64,000 nt of DNA. Origin: Anaerolineaceae bacterium. GTDB taxonomy: Bacteria > Chloroflexota > Anaerolineae > Aggregatilineales > Phototrophicaceae. A program made the translations under genes and the position numbers. The notes below the pieces were generated by a model that saw only the letters and a list, made by a program, of their open reading frames with translations, searched no databases and was not told the DNA's origin. Location of the stretch: the NCBI GenBank assembly GCA_020634135.1, contig JACKCG010000002.1:620001-684000 (forward strand), given 5' to 3'. Each line of letters starts with the position of its first letter. The stretch's first letter is position 1. Below are positions 8,421 through 16,487 of this stretch, piece after piece.

Positions 8421-9593
8421 ATGCCTATACTGACCGACACACCAATTACGTTAGCTCGCCAGCTTGCCGCCGATTTCGCCTGTCGTGCCGGTGACGCGGA
8501 TCGCCTGGGCAAACTCCCGGCAGAAGATGTCTGGCAACTCAAGGAGTCAGGCTATCTGACCCTGACGCTCCCCCGCGAATACGGCGGGGAAGGACTTTCC
8601 CTGCGGGAGGCGCTGGCTGTTCACCTTGAATTGGCACAAGGCAGCCCGTCCAGCGCATTGGTTGCCGGGATGCAGCTCCATATTTTCGGCAATCTGAGCG
8701 AAGCGCGCCCCTGGGATGAGGATAAGTTCGCCTGGTTATGCCAATTGGCGACGGCTGGCGGACTGCTCAATTCGATTGCCAGTGAACCGGCGCTTGGCAG
8801 CCCATCACGCGGGGCATTCTTCAAGACGACAGCCGCCCTGACCCCGGAGGGTTGGTGCGTCAACGGGCATAAAACCTGGTCAACCGGCGGGGCGCACCTG
8901 ACACACCTGCTGGTGAAGGCCAGCGTTGGCACCGATACTGCCGTGATTCTTGTGCCGAACCATATCCCCGGCGTCACCTGGGAAGAAACCTGGAGCGATT
9001 CACTCAGCCTGCGGGCGAGTGACAGCCATGATGTGCGCTTTGAGAATGTGATCGTGCCGGAAGACCACCTGATTCACCGGAGCAAGCCAGAGCCGGAAGG
9101 GCCGAATGCCTGGTTTCCGATGATGATGGGTGTGGTATACCTCGGCGCGGCTGTCGCGGCACGCAACACCGTGATTCGCTATGCCTTGGAACGTGTGCCA
9201 ACTGCATTGGGCAAGCCGATAGCGACTTTACCCAAGATTCAACGGCAGATTGGCGAAATAGACCTGGCATTACAGGCGGCAACCGCGCTGATGTTCGATG
9301 CTGCCGGGGCGTGGGGTCGTGGTGAGCAAGGGACGTCTGTTTTCCCCCGCATTGTGGCCGCCAAGCACCTGATGACCGAAACGGCTAATCGTGTGACTGA
9401 TGAAGCCTTACGCATTGCGGGCGGGATCAGCATTACCCGCACGCTGCCGTTGGAGCGTTACTTCCGCGATGTGCGCGCCGGGTTGATGCAGCCCCCTTCC
9501 GGCGATACCGCCCTAGAGATTATCGGGCGTGGCGCGATTGATGAGTTGCGACAGAAGGATGAGACAGATGAACACGACGACAGCTCAGTATAG
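8421..9593 (+). CDS. Acyl-CoA dehydrogenase-fold flavoprotein
   Basis: The 390 residues show the three-part acyl-CoA dehydrogenase fold: an N-terminal helical domain (LPREYGGEGLSLREALAV), a middle beta domain (GWCVNGHKTWSTGGAHLTH, VRFENVIVP) and a C-terminal helical domain (ALRIAGGISITRTLPLERYFRDVRAG). At the place of the usual catalytic Glu (YEGT in the classical enzymes) the sequence reads QPPSGDTALEII. It may therefore be a flavin monooxygenase of the DszC type, or use a Glu elsewhere. The stop overlaps the next gene by 26 nt. An AGGAG lies 13 nt before the ATG, a long spacing. Confidence 0.85.
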   Translation: MPILTDTPITLARQLAADFACRAGDADRLGKLPAEDVWQLKESGYLTLTLPREYGGEGLSLREALAVHLELAQGSPSSALVAGMQLHIFGNLSEARPWDEDKFAWLCQLATAGGLLNSIASEPALGSPSRGAFFKTTAALTPEGWCVNGHKTWSTGGAHLTHLLVKASVGTDTAVILVPNHIPGVTWEETWSDSLSLRASDSHDVRFENVIVPEDHLIHRSKPEPEGPNAWFPMMMGVVYLGAAVAARNTVIRYALERVPTALGKPIATLPKIQRQIGEIDLALQAATALMFDAAGAWGRGEQGTSVFPRIVAAKHLMTETANRVTDEALRIAGGISITRTLPLERYFRDVRAGLMQPPSGDTALEIIGRGAIDELRQKDETDEHDDSSV

Positions 9594-10257
9594 CCCCCTT
9601 CAATTTGAGCGTCTGCCGGCTGACGAACAACTGGCACGTTCCGGCGCGTTCCTGGCACAGATGCAGACACGGCGCACTGTGCGCGACTTTTCCACCGAGC
9701 CAGTGCCGTTTGAGTTAATCGAAAACGCGGTTGCTACCGCTGCCTCTGCTCCCTCTGGGGCGAACCAGCAGCCCTGGACATTCGTTGTGGTCAGCAGCCC
9801 GGCTATCAAACAGCAGATTCGTGCCGCTGCGGAGGCCGAGGAGCGCGAGAGCTACGCCCACCGTATGAGCGAGGAGTGGCTGGCGGCGCTGGCGCATCTG
9901 GGGACGGACTGGCACAAGCCCCACCTGGAAGATGCGCCCTATCTCATCGTCGTGTTCCGGCAGGCCTACGGGTTGACCACTGACCCGCAGACAGGCGAAA
10001 CGGTCAAGATCAAACACTATTACAGCGAGGAGTCGGTAGGTATTGCAGTGGGGATGCTGCTGTGCAGCCTGCACCTGGCGGGATTGGCGACGCTAACGCA
10101 CACACCGAGTCCGATGGGCTTCCTGAACGCGATTCTCAACCGCCCGGCCAACGAGCGCCCGTATGTGGTGATTCCGGTTGGCTTCCCGGCGGATGATGCC
10201 CATGTACCGGTCATCACCAAGAAGCCGCTGGGCGAAGTGCTGGTGCGGGCAGAGTAA
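9568..10257 (+). CDS. Nitroreductase-family flavoprotein, iodotyrosine-deiodinase-like
   Basis: The 229 residues match the FMN-binding nitroreductase fold, closest in pattern to the iodotyrosine-deiodinase/BluB branch: TRRTVRDFS for FMN phosphate binding, SAPSGANQQPWTFVVV, a lid-like segment HYYSEESVGIAVGMLL, and PYVVIPVGFPADDA near the end. It should be a soluble FMN enzyme reducing an unknown substrate. ATG 9568 lies inside the end of the acyl-CoA-dehydrogenase-like gene, so the two flavoproteins are translationally coupled and probably act in one pathway. The longer frame from 9529 overlaps further without added homology. Confidence 0.87.
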   Translation: MNTTTAQYSPLQFERLPADEQLARSGAFLAQMQTRRTVRDFSTEPVPFELIENAVATAASAPSGANQQPWTFVVVSSPAIKQQIRAAAEAEERESYAHRMSEEWLAALAHLGTDWHKPHLEDAPYLIVVFRQAYGLTTDPQTGETVKIKHYYSEESVGIAVGMLLCSLHLAGLATLTHTPSPMGFLNAILNRPANERPYVVIPVGFPADDAHVPVITKKPLGEVLVRAE

Positions 10258-10263
10258 AATAAA

Positions 10264-10293
10264 AAAACCGGGCTGGCGACAACCAACCCGGTT
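10264..10293 (-). terminator. Bidirectional terminator between convergent genes
   Basis: AAACCGGG and CCCGGTTT form a stem extended inward by TGG/CCA. On the minus strand it is followed by a long T run (TTTTTTTATTTT), a strong terminator for the 10322 gene. It can also serve the nitroreductase gene on the plus strand. Confidence 0.85.
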
Positions 10294-10321
10294 TCTCTGA
10301 AAAATATCGCTAGATTGTTGC

Positions 10322-10699
10322 TTACTTGTCGCCGCCCTTGAGCATAATACCCAGCAGCAGCCCGACAATGAGCGCCACCATGACCGCCCGCATCGGGTTA
10401 CGGCGGACAACCCGCGTGGCATCGTCGCCCATCTTCTCTACCGAACGGCTGTTGAGGTAGTTGGCGGCTTTTTCCAGCCCCTTAGCGACATCATACGCGG
10501 CGGTTTTACCATCACCTTCGAGGTGGGCTTCTTTCGCCTCCTTGCGGATGGTTTCTGCTGCCCCGAAAAGTTGTTTAACGACCTCTTCCTTGACATCGTT
10601 CGCCCGCTTGCGGATTTCGCGCCCGACTTCCTTCAGATCGTCCTGCACTTCCTGTTGAATATCTTCGGCCTGAGTGGCCGCACCATTGGTGTTTGCCAT
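10322..10699 (-). CDS. Small tail-anchored helical protein (YqjD/DUF883-like)
   Basis: The 125-residue protein is almost fully helical: a charged amphipathic coiled-coil-like region (about 10-75, EVQDDLKEVGREIRKRANDV), then RRNPMRAVMVALIVGLLLGIM as one C-terminal membrane segment, and a short KGGDK end. The layout resembles the ribosome-associated, stress-induced YqjD/ElaB (DUF883) proteins, which are also anchored by their C-terminus, but sequence identity is too low to be sure. It is a single-gene unit with its own terminator. Confidence 0.7.
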   Translation of the reverse strand: MANTNGAATQAEDIQQEVQDDLKEVGREIRKRANDVKEEVVKQLFGAAETIRKEAKEAHLEGDGKTAAYDVAKGLEKAANYLNSRSVEKMGDDATRVVRRNPMRAVMVALIVGLLLGIMLKGGDK

Positions 10700-10765
10700 T
10701 GTTTCACGCTCCTTTTATGCAACCCGGTTTACTGAAGCGCCGTATAGTCCTAAGCACATTATAGC

Positions 10766-11068
10766 ATGTTCGGGTCTGGAATGACTATCACTTTCGATGT
10801 AACCTGGGGCCGAATATTGAACCACCCAGTCCCAAAATACGTAAATACCAGTGTTGGATTAGTACGGGTGTTCCGCAAAATGTATCGTGGCTGTATGTAT
10901 TCAATTTTCGTATGTTTTATCGCCACCCTGTCTATCGTGCTGGGGGTAGCGATTGGCCCGATTGGATTTGTGCTCCCCCCATTCTTAGTATTGACGGCCT
11001 ATATATTTCTGGAAAGCCTCATCATTGAACTGCTTTACCTGGAAGGATGGTCAGATCGAGACCGCTAA
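10766..11068 (+). CDS. Small two-helix membrane protein, unrecognised
   Basis: A 100-residue frame with two clear hydrophobic stretches (CMYSIFVCFIATLSIVLGVA and IGFVLPPFLVLTAYIFLESL) and charged ends. The membrane pattern argues for a real gene. I see no good ribosome binding site before ATG 10766 or the alternative ATG 10781, and it sits alone between two minus-strand genes, so expression is uncertain. Confidence 0.45.
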   Translation: MFGSGMTITFDVTWGRILNHPVPKYVNTSVGLVRVFRKMYRGCMYSIFVCFIATLSIVLGVAIGPIGFVLPPFLVLTAYIFLESLIIELLYLEGWSDRDR

Positions 11069-11079
11069 AATCCCCACGA

Positions 11080-12639
11080 TCAGCGTTTGCCGCGCTTCAG
11101 CTTCTGGTCTGTCTCGTCGTCCCAGACTTCCTGTAGTTCCCCGTCTTCCGTTAAGCGCACCCGGCGGTCACGCTTGGGTTTTTCCATGTAACTCTGCTCG
11201 TACTGCCGCTGCATCTCACGCTCGACTTCGCGCTCAATCTCGCGTTCACGTCTTTCTGCGCCTGGGCCGTACTTACTGTTAAATTCCATCCAGTGGGCAA
11301 ACATCCCCACACCCCACGGGAGAGAGATAAACACCGGCCAGGGAAAACCAACTGGCGAACTGGTCAGCCACATCATCCAGAACATCAGGTTAAGCAGCAG
11401 GTAGATAACCAGGTGGATAATGAATCCCTGGCGTTCTTCCTGGCGCTTCTTGATCTTGCGGCGTATCTTCTCCTCAGGAGAGATATTCTCATCCCGTTCC
11501 TTAATCGCCTCCTGCACAGAGGTGACGATTTCCCCGATAATCCCGACACCCTGCTTAGCGCCTGTACTGAACTTCTTTTTCAGATCGCTCAGGTCGAGGT
11601 CGTTCACATCAAACTGGCGCTCTACAGTCACGCTTCGTTTGCCTGTAGCGGGCGATGGCGGCGGTACCGGGGGGGTAGGCGGCTTGAGCTGCGGCTTGAT
11701 CCCGGTTGGCTCATCACCGATTACCGTTGGATTGTTATCACCTTCGCTGCGCAATTTCGCCAGTGACTCCTCGGCGGCCTCGCGGTGTTCGGCGCTTAAC
11801 GTTTGCAGACCGGATTCAACAACCGCCGCTCGGAATGCATCGGCCATTTCCCGCGCCGAACTATAGCGATCATCCGGATTCTTGGCTAAGGCCTTGAGCA
11901 GCACGCTCTCAATTTCCGGCGGCACTTCTGGATTGGCGGCGCTTGGCATCGGCAGGCGTGAATAGATATGGTCATGCACAATGGCGAAGGGCGTATCGGC
12001 GTTGAATGGTACCCGCCCGACGACCAGTTCATACAACACAATGCCGAACGAGTAAATGTCGCTGCGCGAGTCGACTTTTCCCTGTCCCTGTGCCTGTTCC
12101 GGCGAAATGTACTGCGGCGTCCCCAGGATCATATCCTGGCTCATGGTGGACTCACCGGCTCCGGCAATCCGCGCCAGACCGAAGTCGGTCAGATAAACCA
12201 GGTTGTTTTCATCCAGGATGATATTTGAGGGTTTGACATCGCGGTGCAGGACGCCGTGCTTGTGCGCGTAATCCAGCGCGTTGCCTACCGAATCAACAAT
12301 GTGAATGATTTCCTTCAGAGAAGGTGCGCCCTCGTTGAGTACCCGCTTGAGTGTTTTGCCCTCGACATACTTCATCACCAGGTACGGCTCGCCCTCGTGG
12401 TCGTTATAATCATAGACGGTCACGATATTGGGATGTTCGAGCCGGGCGACGATCTGCGCCTCGCGCTGGAACCGCGCCTGGAAATTGACATCATCCTTGA
12501 ACGCTTTGTGCATCACCTTGATGGCGACATAACGATCCAGCCGTTCATGATAGGCTTTGTAGACCGTCGCCATCCCACCTTGTCCAAGCTGGTTCACAAT
12601 CTGATATGGGCCTATAACCTGGCCTTCTTGCAAGGGCAT
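11080..12639 (-). CDS. Ser/Thr protein kinase with C-terminal 2TM domain and DGEL tail
   Basis: The 519-residue protein starts with a complete Hanks-type kinase domain (about 10-275): Gly loop LGQGGMATVYK, VAIKVM lysine, HRDVKPSN catalytic loop, DFG, and the substrate-anchoring ISPEQAQG. A Pro-rich linker (about 310-335) leads to a 2TM domain (about 385-450, with IIHLVIYLLLNLMFWMMWL) and a basic helix. The tail is KPKRDRRVRLTEDGELQEVWDDE (nt 11083-11181, quoted here in two overlapping parts: KPKRDRRVRL and TEDGELQEVW). It lacks PASTA or other sensor domains outside the membrane. The 2TM domain and tail match the 129-residue protein at 13917, as if a kinase had been fused to that small protein. 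Confidence 0.93.
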   Translation of the reverse strand: MPLQEGQVIGPYQIVNQLGQGGMATVYKAYHERLDRYVAIKVMHKAFKDDVNFQARFQREAQIVARLEHPNIVTVYDYNDHEGEPYLVMKYVEGKTLKRVLNEGAPSLKEIIHIVDSVGNALDYAHKHGVLHRDVKPSNIILDENNLVYLTDFGLARIAGAGESTMSQDMILGTPQYISPEQAQGQGKVDSRSDIYSFGIVLYELVVGRVPFNADTPFAIVHDHIYSRLPMPSAANPEVPPEIESVLLKALAKNPDDRYSSAREMADAFRAAVVESGLQTLSAEHREAAEESLAKLRSEGDNNPTVIGDEPTGIKPQLKPPTPPVPPPSPATGKRSVTVERQFDVNDLDLSDLKKKFSTGAKQGVGIIGEIVTSVQEAIKERDENISPEEKIRRKIKKRQEERQGFIIHLVIYLLLNLMFWMMWLTSSPVGFPWPVFISLPWGVGMFAHWMEFNSKYGPGAERREREIEREVEREMQRQYEQSYMEKPKRDRRVRLTEDGELQEVWDDETDQKLKRGKR

Positions 12640-12723
12640 AAATCACCGTCTCCGAATAAGCAACTTAGCATTTCTGCGCCATCAACCCGTATTATAGCGC
12701 AGCTTGTGTCCCGATGTGTCTGG

Positions 12724-13848
12724 CTAATCTCCCAGACTTGTCCCGAGGTCCCGCGCCGCTGTAACCCACGCATGGTCAAGCGGTACGGTATTGCGCTTGT
12801 TCACGACTTCTTCCAGTGGAACAGCCTCGGCACCATCCCCCCTGGCCGCCACCATGACACCAAACGTACCTTGCTGGATATAGTGAGCGCAGGCTGTCCC
12901 CAACCGCGTCGCCAACAGGCGATCCGCCGGGGAAGGGATGCCGCCGCGCTGCACATGCCCCAGGATCGTGACCCGCGATTCCAGCCCGGTGAGTTCTTCC
13001 AGCTTCTGTGTCAGGAAGTGGGTACTCTGGGCACGTTCGGTTTCCAGAATTACCAGTTCCTGTTTGGAGCGTTTCTTATCTTTTTTATCTTCGGAATTGG
13101 CAACTCGGTCTTCCAGTTCCTGTTTCATCCTGGCGACCTCTAAAGACATTGCGCCTTCAGAGACGGCTACGATACTGAAATGCTTGCCGCCCCGGCTGCG
13201 CTTGAGAATTGAGTCCGCCACCTTGGTGATGTCATAAGGGATTTCCGGAATCAGAATGACATCCGCGCCGCCTGCAATACCTGCCCCCAACGCTAACCAA
13301 CCGGCGTTGTGGCCCATAACTTCGACGACGATAATCCGGTGATGGCTGTGCGCTGTGCTGTGCAGGCGGTCAATTGCCTCAGTAGCGATATTCAGGGCGG
13401 TATCAAAACCGAAGGTGACATCGGTCATGGCAACATCGTTATCAATCGTCTTCGGCAGTGTGATGATGTTCATGCCATTCTGCATCAGCCAATAGGCGTT
13501 TTTTTGCGTGCCACCCCCGCCCAGGCATACCAGCGCATCCAGGTGATGCTTGTTATAGGTTTCCAGCATAACCTCAGTCATATCCATCGTTTTGGTGCCG
13601 ATGGGCATTTTATGGGGTTTGTCACGGCTGGTGCCCAGGATGGTGCCGCCAATCGTCAGGATGCCGGATAATGCCGCACTATCCAGCATAATCGTCCGGT
13701 TTTCCATGAGGCCTCGGAAACCATCACGGAAGCCAATCACACGGATGCCATAAGCGTTCATCGCGGCTTTGCCCACACCCCGAATCGCAGCGTTTAGCCC
13801 GGGGCTGTCACCCCCGGCAGTTAAGATACCGATGCAGTCTGCCATCAT
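12724..13848 (-). CDS. pfkA: 6-phosphofructokinase
   Basis: It phosphorylates fructose 6-phosphate in glycolysis. Landmarks are GGDSPGLNAAIRG (phosphate donor site), CLGGGGTQKNA, the catalytic PKTIDND, and GHVQRGG. The Gly at the E. coli 104 position favours ATP as donor, while Lys in PKTIDND is shared with PPi-dependent and trypanosomatid enzymes, so the donor needs assay. A charged insert (RVANSEDKKDKKRSKQE) lies near residue 250. ATG 13848 is chosen because AGGA lies just upstream; ATG 13845 is equally possible. It lies between the Ser/Thr kinase and the small DGEL-tail proteins, all on the minus strand, so kinase control of glycolysis is a possible but untested link. Confidence 0.93.
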   Translation of the reverse strand: MMADCIGILTAGGDSPGLNAAIRGVGKAAMNAYGIRVIGFRDGFRGLMENRTIMLDSAALSGILTIGGTILGTSRDKPHKMPIGTKTMDMTEVMLETYNKHHLDALVCLGGGGTQKNAYWLMQNGMNIITLPKTIDNDVAMTDVTFGFDTALNIATEAIDRLHSTAHSHHRIIVVEVMGHNAGWLALGAGIAGGADVILIPEIPYDITKVADSILKRSRGGKHFSIVAVSEGAMSLEVARMKQELEDRVANSEDKKDKKRSKQELVILETERAQSTHFLTQKLEELTGLESRVTILGHVQRGGIPSPADRLLATRLGTACAHYIQQGTFGVMVAARGDGAEAVPLEEVVNKRNTVPLDHAWVTAARDLGTSLGD

Positions 13849-13916
13849 GCATTTCCTGTTATTTGACGCTATGACTATAGCGCATCTGCCCCGCACTGCA
13901 AACAAGATTTGCCCGC

Positions 13917-14306
13917 TTAACTGTGCTTCCGGGCTTTCTGAGGATCATCCCAGTCTCCGGCGGGGATTTCCACCAGTTCGCCGTCTTCAGCGAGCCGCAG
14001 TTCGGGATGATTCTTGCGCTTTTCGCCGTGCAGCCAGTCGCGTTCACGTTCGATCTCGCGCTGCAACGCCCGTTCCTGCGCCTCATAGAAGAGCAGGTGT
14101 AGGCCGTGCAAAACAAATACCGTCCCCCAGATCAGGATCATGACCAGCGGCGTCTCGTCACCATCAGGCCATGAAAGTACCGTCTGTATTGCTGAAACAC
14201 CTGCCATGAACAGAACAGCATGAAAAGCGAAGTTTCGCCGTCGCCGGAAGCGCAGTTCGATTTGTTTCTCAATATCCGTGTAGATTTCCTGATTATCTGA
14301 AACCAT
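13917..14306 (-). CDS. 2TM-domain small membrane protein with DGEL tail
   Basis: The 129-residue protein has a basic N-terminal helix (IEKQIELRFRRRR), two membrane segments (NFAFHAVLFMAGVSAIQTVL and PLVMILIWGTVFVLHGLHLL), a basic amphipathic helix (ALQREIERERDWLHGEKRKN) and the tail ELRLAEDGELVEIPAGDWDD. Domain order and tail match the C-terminal part of the kinase at 11080. It starts 3 nt after the stop of the 14310 gene, so the two are co-translated. The function is unknown. Confidence 0.8.
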   Translation of the reverse strand: MVSDNQEIYTDIEKQIELRFRRRRNFAFHAVLFMAGVSAIQTVLSWPDGDETPLVMILIWGTVFVLHGLHLLFYEAQERALQREIERERDWLHGEKRKNHPELRLAEDGELVEIPAGDWDDPQKARKHS

Positions 14307-14309
14307 GAT

Positions 14310-14588
14310 TTATGCCTTATGTTCCTGGTGAGGGGAATCGTGCAAGATATCTTCGTGTACTTCCACCAGCTCTCCGTCGTCGCCAATCGTGTAGTGAGCA
14401 TCGCGCTTGGGCTTTTCACGCGCGCTCATTCCGGCCAGCCAATCCGGGCGTGAATCTACCGCTTCGCGTTTACGCTTTGTTGCGCTTGCATTGCGCGTTC
14501 CGGCAAAAAACAGGATGAAAAGTATCAGCGCGACGAACAGCGCCATAATGACGATGATTTCGCCCATCCCGAAATTCATACCCATCAT
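14310..14588 (-). CDS. Single-pass small membrane protein with DGEL tail
   Basis: The 92-residue protein has one N-terminal membrane segment (MGEIIVIMALFVALILFILF), a basic linker (TKRKREAVDSRPDWLAGM) and the tail KPKRDAHYTIGDDGELVEV (nt 14313-14414). Despite a different membrane part, the tail closely matches those of the next gene and of the kinase at 11080. A GGGGA ribosome site lies just before ATG 14588; ATGs at 14585 and 14579 are alternatives. It is the first gene of a two-gene unit with 13917. Confidence 0.75.
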   Translation of the reverse strand: MMGMNFGMGEIIVIMALFVALILFILFFAGTRNASATKRKREAVDSRPDWLAGMSAREKPKRDAHYTIGDDGELVEVHEDILHDSPHQEHKA

Positions 14589-14775
14589 TTCCCCAGCGCT
14601 CCCGTTTCTGAATGATATGATTGTATACGAGTAATTGACCTTGTGAGTTGTATGATTGAATCTCCCCTAAATAGCCCTAATGTACCCCCATTCTTGTTAA
14701 AGAGTTAAGCTATAGTGACATTGAGAGTGTTTATATAGAGCGGATAGGAGGAAGACCCGTCTTATGGAGGCTGTA

Positions 14776-16377
14776 ATGAGTGCAGAAGCGAGAAAATCGT
14801 CTTCATCGGGGCGCAGCCTGATACTGCTGCTGATATTGCTGCTGATTGTCGGTATTGCCGCCATTATCCTGGTTTTGACGCAAAATCAATCTACTCCAGT
14901 GTCTGCTGAAACCCCCTTGAGCGCAGTGGCCGCCGCTCCGGTTTTTTCCGACGCGGGAGATAAGCTGCTGGTGTGGACAGGCGCGGGCGCCGGCCCCGGC
15001 CAGCATTCCGCTGCAAACCCCGGCCAGATCGTATTTATGGATGGTACCGGCGTCATGACACCAGTGATGGATGTGCCGCCGCAAACCAGCCGGGTGGTGG
15101 CCTGTGGTGACGAGGCGTCCTCGCCGGATGGCAGTAAATTTGCCTTCTTCATGGGGATGGATGCCGGGACACTGTATATGATGGAGGGAGCAGATACGCC
15201 GCAGCCGGTTGCCGACGTGCAGGCGCTGACCTGCCTGGGTAATGGCACATTTCAGTGGTCGCCCAGCAGTGATCGTTATGGTTACATCGCCTATGAACCC
15301 AGTGCCGTGTCGGATGAATTCGCGGACGGTTTTCTGAAGATACATGATGCGGGCAACCAGAATGTGCTGCTTTCGACGGAAAATGTCACTGCCTTTGACA
15401 TCAGTGCTGACGGCGTGGCTTACGTGAGCTTCTTCACCAATGACAAGAATGAAGCGGATGAAGCGGCGGTGGTTTGGTGGGATGGCAGCGCAGAGCGGGA
15501 ACTGGCTACGCTGCGCCCGAATGCGGAAGACTGCAAGTTCAGCAGCGCCGAAGTGGGAATCGCGCCGGATGGCAGCCTGTTTCTGGTGATGGGACACCGC
15601 TGCAAGAGCGGAGACACGCGCACCAGCTGGCAGCTTTACACGGTTGATCCCACAAGCCGGACAGCTACGCTGGCGGCATCTGACTACCAGTCCGGGCTGT
15701 TCGCATCGTTTGCCCGCACCAATAATGTGTATTTCTCGGCTGATGGCCTGTGGGCATTTTTCACTGTCCCGGATGGTGTGACTGCCAACACAGTGGGAAT
15801 CAAAGCGGTACGGCTGGCCGATATGTCTATCACGGATGTGGTCGAACGTTCCGCCCTGATGCCAACCTACAGCGGGCGTTCTAACGCTTTCCCGGCAGTA
15901 TCGCCGGATGGCCGGTGGCTGGCTTTTGTCGAGAATACCCCGAACAACGATAACAGCCTGTACCTTATCAGCTTGGTTGATCCCGGTATCGCGCCCATAA
16001 TGGTCGAAGCCGGCAGCCGGGGGGATACGATTTCGGCGTTGGCCTTCACAGCCGATGGTAGCCGCCTGATATTTGTGGCTGGTGGAGACAGCACAGCGAA
16101 CAATTCATTGGTCGCGCTTGATTTAAATACCGGGAACGATTTCCGCATCAGCCGGGGGCGCTATGGGAATGGGCTGGCGCTTGCCCCCAACGGCAGTGAA
16201 GCCCTGGTGACGGACTGGCAGGTGGTCGAGGATCCAAAGGAACCGCCTTACCTGAATCTGGTTGCGATCAATGTGGATAGCAGTCAGGTCACTGCACTGT
16301 TCACGGGGGGTGAGGTAGTCGAGGGCAAGGTGACTAACCAGCGGTTTGCCACGCCGCTCGCCTGGCGCAGACCATAA
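14776..16377 (+). CDS. Membrane-anchored WD40-like (TolB-type) propeller protein
   Basis: One N-terminal membrane anchor (SLILLLILLLIVGIAAIILV) is followed by about 490 extracellular residues with recurring propeller blades, seen in repeats such as SSPDGSKFAFFMG, FSADGLWAFF, VSPDGRWLAFVEN and FTADGSRLIFVAG. Such TolB-like propellers bind proteins or sugars at surfaces. I chose ATG 14776, since GGAGG lies 5 nt upstream, over ATG 14764. A strong terminator follows at 16416. Its partner is unknown; a second propeller gene begins at 63154. Confidence 0.8.
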   Translation: MSAEARKSSSSGRSLILLLILLLIVGIAAIILVLTQNQSTPVSAETPLSAVAAAPVFSDAGDKLLVWTGAGAGPGQHSAANPGQIVFMDGTGVMTPVMDVPPQTSRVVACGDEASSPDGSKFAFFMGMDAGTLYMMEGADTPQPVADVQALTCLGNGTFQWSPSSDRYGYIAYEPSAVSDEFADGFLKIHDAGNQNVLLSTENVTAFDISADGVAYVSFFTNDKNEADEAAVVWWDGSAERELATLRPNAEDCKFSSAEVGIAPDGSLFLVMGHRCKSGDTRTSWQLYTVDPTSRTATLAASDYQSGLFASFARTNNVYFSADGLWAFFTVPDGVTANTVGIKAVRLADMSITDVVERSALMPTYSGRSNAFPAVSPDGRWLAFVENTPNNDNSLYLISLVDPGIAPIMVEAGSRGDTISALAFTADGSRLIFVAGGDSTANNSLVALDLNTGNDFRISRGRYGNGLALAPNGSEALVTDWQVVEDPKEPPYLNLVAINVDSSQVTALFTGGEVVEGKVTNQRFATPLAWRRP

Positions 16378-16415
16378 TCCTCTCTTGGAAGTGTCGGGTG
16401 CAGCGTTTGAATCAG

Positions 16416-16444
16416 CAAGGGGCAGTCACATGCCCCTTGTTTTT
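16416..16444 (+). terminator. Intrinsic terminator
   Basis: A 9-bp stem, CAAGGGGCA and TGCCCCTTG with a 6-nt loop, is followed by TTTTT. It ends the propeller gene transcript, 38 nt past its stop. Confidence 0.92.
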
Positions 16445-16487
16445 GTCCGCAATATGGGTGAAAGCCTGTCTCAGCTGCTGCTTGCGC

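Noticed and set aside
12244..13143. 299-residue plus-strand open frame across the kinase and PFK genes
   Set aside because: It spans two real minus-strand genes and the gap between them, without a start signal.
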